Of a stretch of 64,000 bases of DNA, positions 61,908-64,000 are shown piece after piece (the first letter of the stretch is position 1; every line of letters begins with the position of its first letter). The translations under genes were made by a program, and so were the position numbers. Under the pieces are notes generated by a model. The model had not been told where the DNA came from, made no database searches, and saw nothing but the letters and a program-made list of their open reading frames with translations. The stretch comes from Paenibacillus woosongensis (GTDB taxonomy: Bacteria > Bacillota > Bacilli > Paenibacillales > Paenibacillaceae), in NCBI RefSeq assembly GCF_030122845.1, contig NZ_CP126084.1:3534001-3598000 (forward strand), written 5' to 3'.

Positions 61908-63200
61908 TCAGCCTGCAGGATGTTTCGACGCGACCTGCTTCTGCCCGTCCTTCTGCGGCGGCTGTCCCTTTGTCAGCGAGCCGGCCTTCTCCGCTTCCTG
62001 GCCTTCCCAATAAATATCCGCGATGATCCCGGCCAGCACGCCGGCGGTTCGCTCCAGTTCCTCCCGGGTGTTGTCGATCCCGCCAATTTCGATTAGTACG
62101 CTTTGCGGCGAAAGCGACTGATTGTATTCCCCGTTCCCTTGGGAAGAAGTCTTGCCCCATATCCCCCTGGATATTCCGGGATAGGACTTCTCAAGACGCT
62201 CGTGGATCGAGCTGGCAAAAGCCTCGTTTTTCCGCCAATTTTCGTTCCCATGTCCGATAATGAAATAAACCTGCGCGTAAGACACCCCGTCGATCGTCGT
62301 TGTCGTTTTATCATGCCGCTGCGAATCCCGGTGGATATCGATAAAATATTGCAGCTGCCCGTTTTGGGACATGGCTTCCTTGACGGTCTGCCTCGAGTAT
62401 TTATAAGAGTAGTTATAACTGTAATTTTGCACGGTTGCCGCGTAGTTCTCATAAGCATGGAGCGTAGCCACGCCCTTGCGTTCCAGCGCCTTGGCCAGTG
62501 CGTCTCCGACCAGGCCTACGTTCATCATCTCTTTAGATGAACTCGGATTGGTTGAATCTATGCCAAGAACCGGGTTAAACGATTCCTGCGGGTGTGAATG
62601 ATAGACCATGACGATATTTTTATGGCCTGGCTGAATCGGCGGCTCGTCCTCCCCCTTACCGTCCGCTTCAGGGGCTGACGGCTGAACCGGCTCCGCATCG
62701 GGCTCCTGACCGTGATCGGGCTCGGGATGATCCGGGCTGCTCCCGTCCGCGCCTACCCCTGGCCGATAATCCTCCGGTGCCTGCACCGTCTTATTCCCCG
62801 ACCCTGTGCGCAGCAGTATCGGACTATCTGCGCCGAGGCCTGGGACTTCGCGGGCTACCAGGCTCTTGGGATCGGACGGATTCACATCCGTCAGCAGCTG
62901 GACTACGAAGTTTGTCATCTGTTTACCCGAAAATGAGCTCATTTCTTTTTCTGGCACCATATGAGGCAATTCCATGCCCACCATACTGATAAAAAACCGG
63001 CTTGATAACGAAGAAGCCAGTCCTTTCATGGATGAGACCGGAGAAGTATTCAGCTGTTTTTCCGCAATTCCCCCTACGCCAAGCAGCAGGAAGAAAATGA
63101 CCGATAACACCGACAGCAGCAGAAATGTCTGTCCCATAGCAAGCATGCGCATCAGATTGTGTCGCATTAGGCCGACATTCCAAGTTCTAAACCATCTCAT
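61908..63200 (-). CDS. spoIIP: Stage II sporulation protein P
   Basis: This cell wall amidase/endopeptidase of the SpoIIDMP engulfment complex acts in the mother cell membrane. The product is 430 residues. It has a basic N-terminus and membrane helix (about 22-43), an extracytoplasmic Pro/Glu/Asp-rich linker (about 130-185) and the SpoIIP catalytic domain starting HKNIVMVYHSHPQESF (about 191) with a histidine/glutamate metal site (DIHRDSQRHD near 280) and LIEIGGIDNT near 378. ATG 63200 has GGAGGG upstream. Confidence 0.94.
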   Translation of the reverse strand: MRWFRTWNVGLMRHNLMRMLAMGQTFLLLSVLSVIFFLLLGVGGIAEKQLNTSPVSSMKGLASSLSSRFFISMVGMELPHMVPEKEMSSFSGKQMTNFVVQLLTDVNPSDPKSLVAREVPGLGADSPILLRTGSGNKTVQAPEDYRPGVGADGSSPDHPEPDHGQEPDAEPVQPSAPEADGKGEDEPPIQPGHKNIVMVYHSHPQESFNPVLGIDSTNPSSSKEMMNVGLVGDALAKALERKGVATLHAYENYAATVQNYSYNYSYKYSRQTVKEAMSQNGQLQYFIDIHRDSQRHDKTTTTIDGVSYAQVYFIIGHGNENWRKNEAFASSIHERLEKSYPGISRGIWGKTSSQGNGEYNQSLSPQSVLIEIGGIDNTREELERTAGVLAGIIADIYWEGQEAEKAGSLTKGQPPQKDGQKQVASKHPAG

Positions 63201-63372
63201 TTTGTGAAGCCCTCCTTTAGCCGAAACCACTTTCTATACTCCAAATCTATGAACCTATCCCGGCAAGTAGAACCCTTACTCTCACAAAAAAATAAAGTCC
63301 GCTAGATTGCGAACTTCATAGGATCGATTAGAACCGGACACTAAAGGAAACCCCATTTGAAAGGAACCGGCC

Positions 63373-63394
63373 ATCCGCCCATGAACGGGCGGAT
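63373..63394 (-). terminator. Weak hairpin after gpr
   Basis: ATCCGCCC / GGGCGGAT (8 bp) with a 6-base loop lies 49 bases after the gpr stop. No good T-run follows on the minus strand, so termination strength is uncertain. Confidence 0.45.
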
Positions 63395-63443
63395 TTCGAT
63401 CCGTCTTCCAAATGAAGCATCTCCCTTTACGGCGTATCAGCTT

Positions 63444-64000
63444 TTAATGAGTATGTGCAGCGACATTATCCTTGTCAACGGCCTGATGCAAGGAAATATT
63501 CAGTCCGGTGGCAATAACGTTGGCGATGTCCTCGATAAACTCATCAATTTCCTTTGGCGTCACAATGAGATCATGGCCCAAAGGTTCAAGCACCTCTTTG
63601 ACTAATCCCAATCGCTCGCCTTCGTTAAGCTCTGTCAGCAGCCCCATGATCCGCTTGGTGTTGCTCTGTTCGCTTCCATTCTCTGCGTTGAAATGGGACA
63701 TCATCATATCGAGCGCGTTATTGACGATCGTCGACGCATAGCATACGGTTGGAACCCCAATCGCAATGCAGGGAACGCCGAGAATTTCCTTCGTCAGCCC
63801 TTTGCGTTTATTGCCGATGCCCGAGCCCGGATGAATGCCGATATCGGCGATTTGAATCGTCGTGTTGACCCGCTCCAGGGAACGGGAAGCCAGCGCATCA
63901 ATGGCGATGATCACGTCGGGTTTCGTACGGTCGACGATCCCTTGTACGACTTCGCTGGATTCAATTCCCGTGATGCCCAGCACGCCCGGAGCGATCGCAC
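63444..64000 (-). CDS. gpr: Germination protease GPR, C-terminal part (cut by window edge)
   Basis: This A25-family aspartic-type protease degrades small acid-soluble spore proteins on germination. About 185 C-terminal residues are visible. They include GVLGITGIESSEVV, the core IIAIDALASRSLERVNTTIQ (two of the conserved acidic and Arg residues), GIHPGSGIGNKRKGL and GVPTVCYASTIVNNALDMM. The stop is at 63444. The N-terminal propeptide and catalytic start lie beyond the edge. It precedes spoIIP as in Bacillus. The frame stays open to position 64000. Confidence 0.95.
   Translation of the reverse strand, partial: AIAPGVLGITGIESSEVVQGIVDRTKPDVIIAIDALASRSLERVNTTIQIADIGIHPGSGIGNKRKGLTKEILGVPCIAIGVPTVCYASTIVNNALDMMMSHFNAENGSEQSNTKRIMGLLTELNEGERLGLVKEVLEPLGHDLIVTPKEIDEFIEDIANVIATGLNISLHQAVDKDNVAAHTH

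Noticed and set aside
61885-62160. Longer YqxA open frame
   Set aside because: It overlaps spoIIP in a different frame; the TTG at 61884 with AAGGGGGG fits the family length.

Overview
The window is a chromosomal core segment from a spore-forming Gram-positive bacterium of the Bacillales, most likely Paenibacillus or a close relative. Evidence: the sporulation genes gpr, spoIIP, yqxA, yqfC and yqfD; a hrcA-grpE-dnaK-dnaJ operon behind a CIRCE element; a glycine T-box ahead of glyQS; and gene order that largely follows the Bacillus subtilis segment running from gpr to dnaG. Nearly all housekeeping genes are on the minus strand, so the biological order runs from the right edge (gpr) to the left edge (dnaG). 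No rRNA, tRNA, prophage or CRISPR array was seen.

Layout, left to right. 1-12.5 kb: dnaG (cut by the edge), yqxD, glyS, glyQ with its T-box, recO, the tiny yqzL, era, cdd, dgkA, ybeY, pgpH, phoH, yqfD, yqfC. Compared with B. subtilis, ccpN and yqfL are missing between glyS and yqxD. 12.5-13.5 kb: a gene-free kilobase with a 9-bp tandem array, four copies of a dispersed 28-bp repeat and a decayed transposase-like fragment. 13.6-30.7 kb: yqeY, rpsU, a HIT protein, the repair cluster sbcC-sbcD-addA-addB, an rRNA methyltransferase, a Na/Pi cotransporter (yqeW) and a NUDIX hydrolase. 30.8-36.5 kb: mtaB, rsmE, an M50-like protease, prmA and several small proteins, including a YfhD-like one. 36.5-40.9 kb: an inserted module with an FMN-binding lipoprotein, a lipoprotein flavin reductase of the fumarate reductase type, and a DcuS/DcuR-like two-component system. 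41-49.8 kb: dnaJ, dnaK, grpE, hrcA, a GNAT acetyltransferase, hemW, lepA. 61.5-64 kb: yqxA, spoIIP, gpr (cut by the edge).

49.9-61.4 kb holds the clearest accessory system: a beta-mannan oligosaccharide utilisation locus inserted between lepA and yqxA. One arm (minus strand) encodes a solute-binding lipoprotein, two ABC permeases, a GH130 mannooligosaccharide phosphorylase and a CE7 acetyl esterase. The other arm (plus strand) encodes a LacI-type regulator, a GH113 mannanase, a cellobiose/mannobiose 2-epimerase and a 4-O-beta-mannosyl-glucose phosphorylase. A second LacI-type regulator closes the locus. None of the enzymes has a visible signal peptide. The expected flow is import of (acetylated) manno-oligosaccharides, intracellular deacetylation and trimming, epimerisation of mannobiose to mannosyl-glucose, and phosphorolysis to mannose-1-phosphate and glucose. 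The intergenic regions carry candidate operators and a cre-like site that suggest two separate repressor circuits.

I did not find a wholly unknown system. The most useful leads are the mannan locus and its operators, the split FAD/FMN extracellular reductase pair, the Paenibacillus-type intergenic repeats, and a branched RNA structure ending in a T-run between sbcC and the HIT gene.
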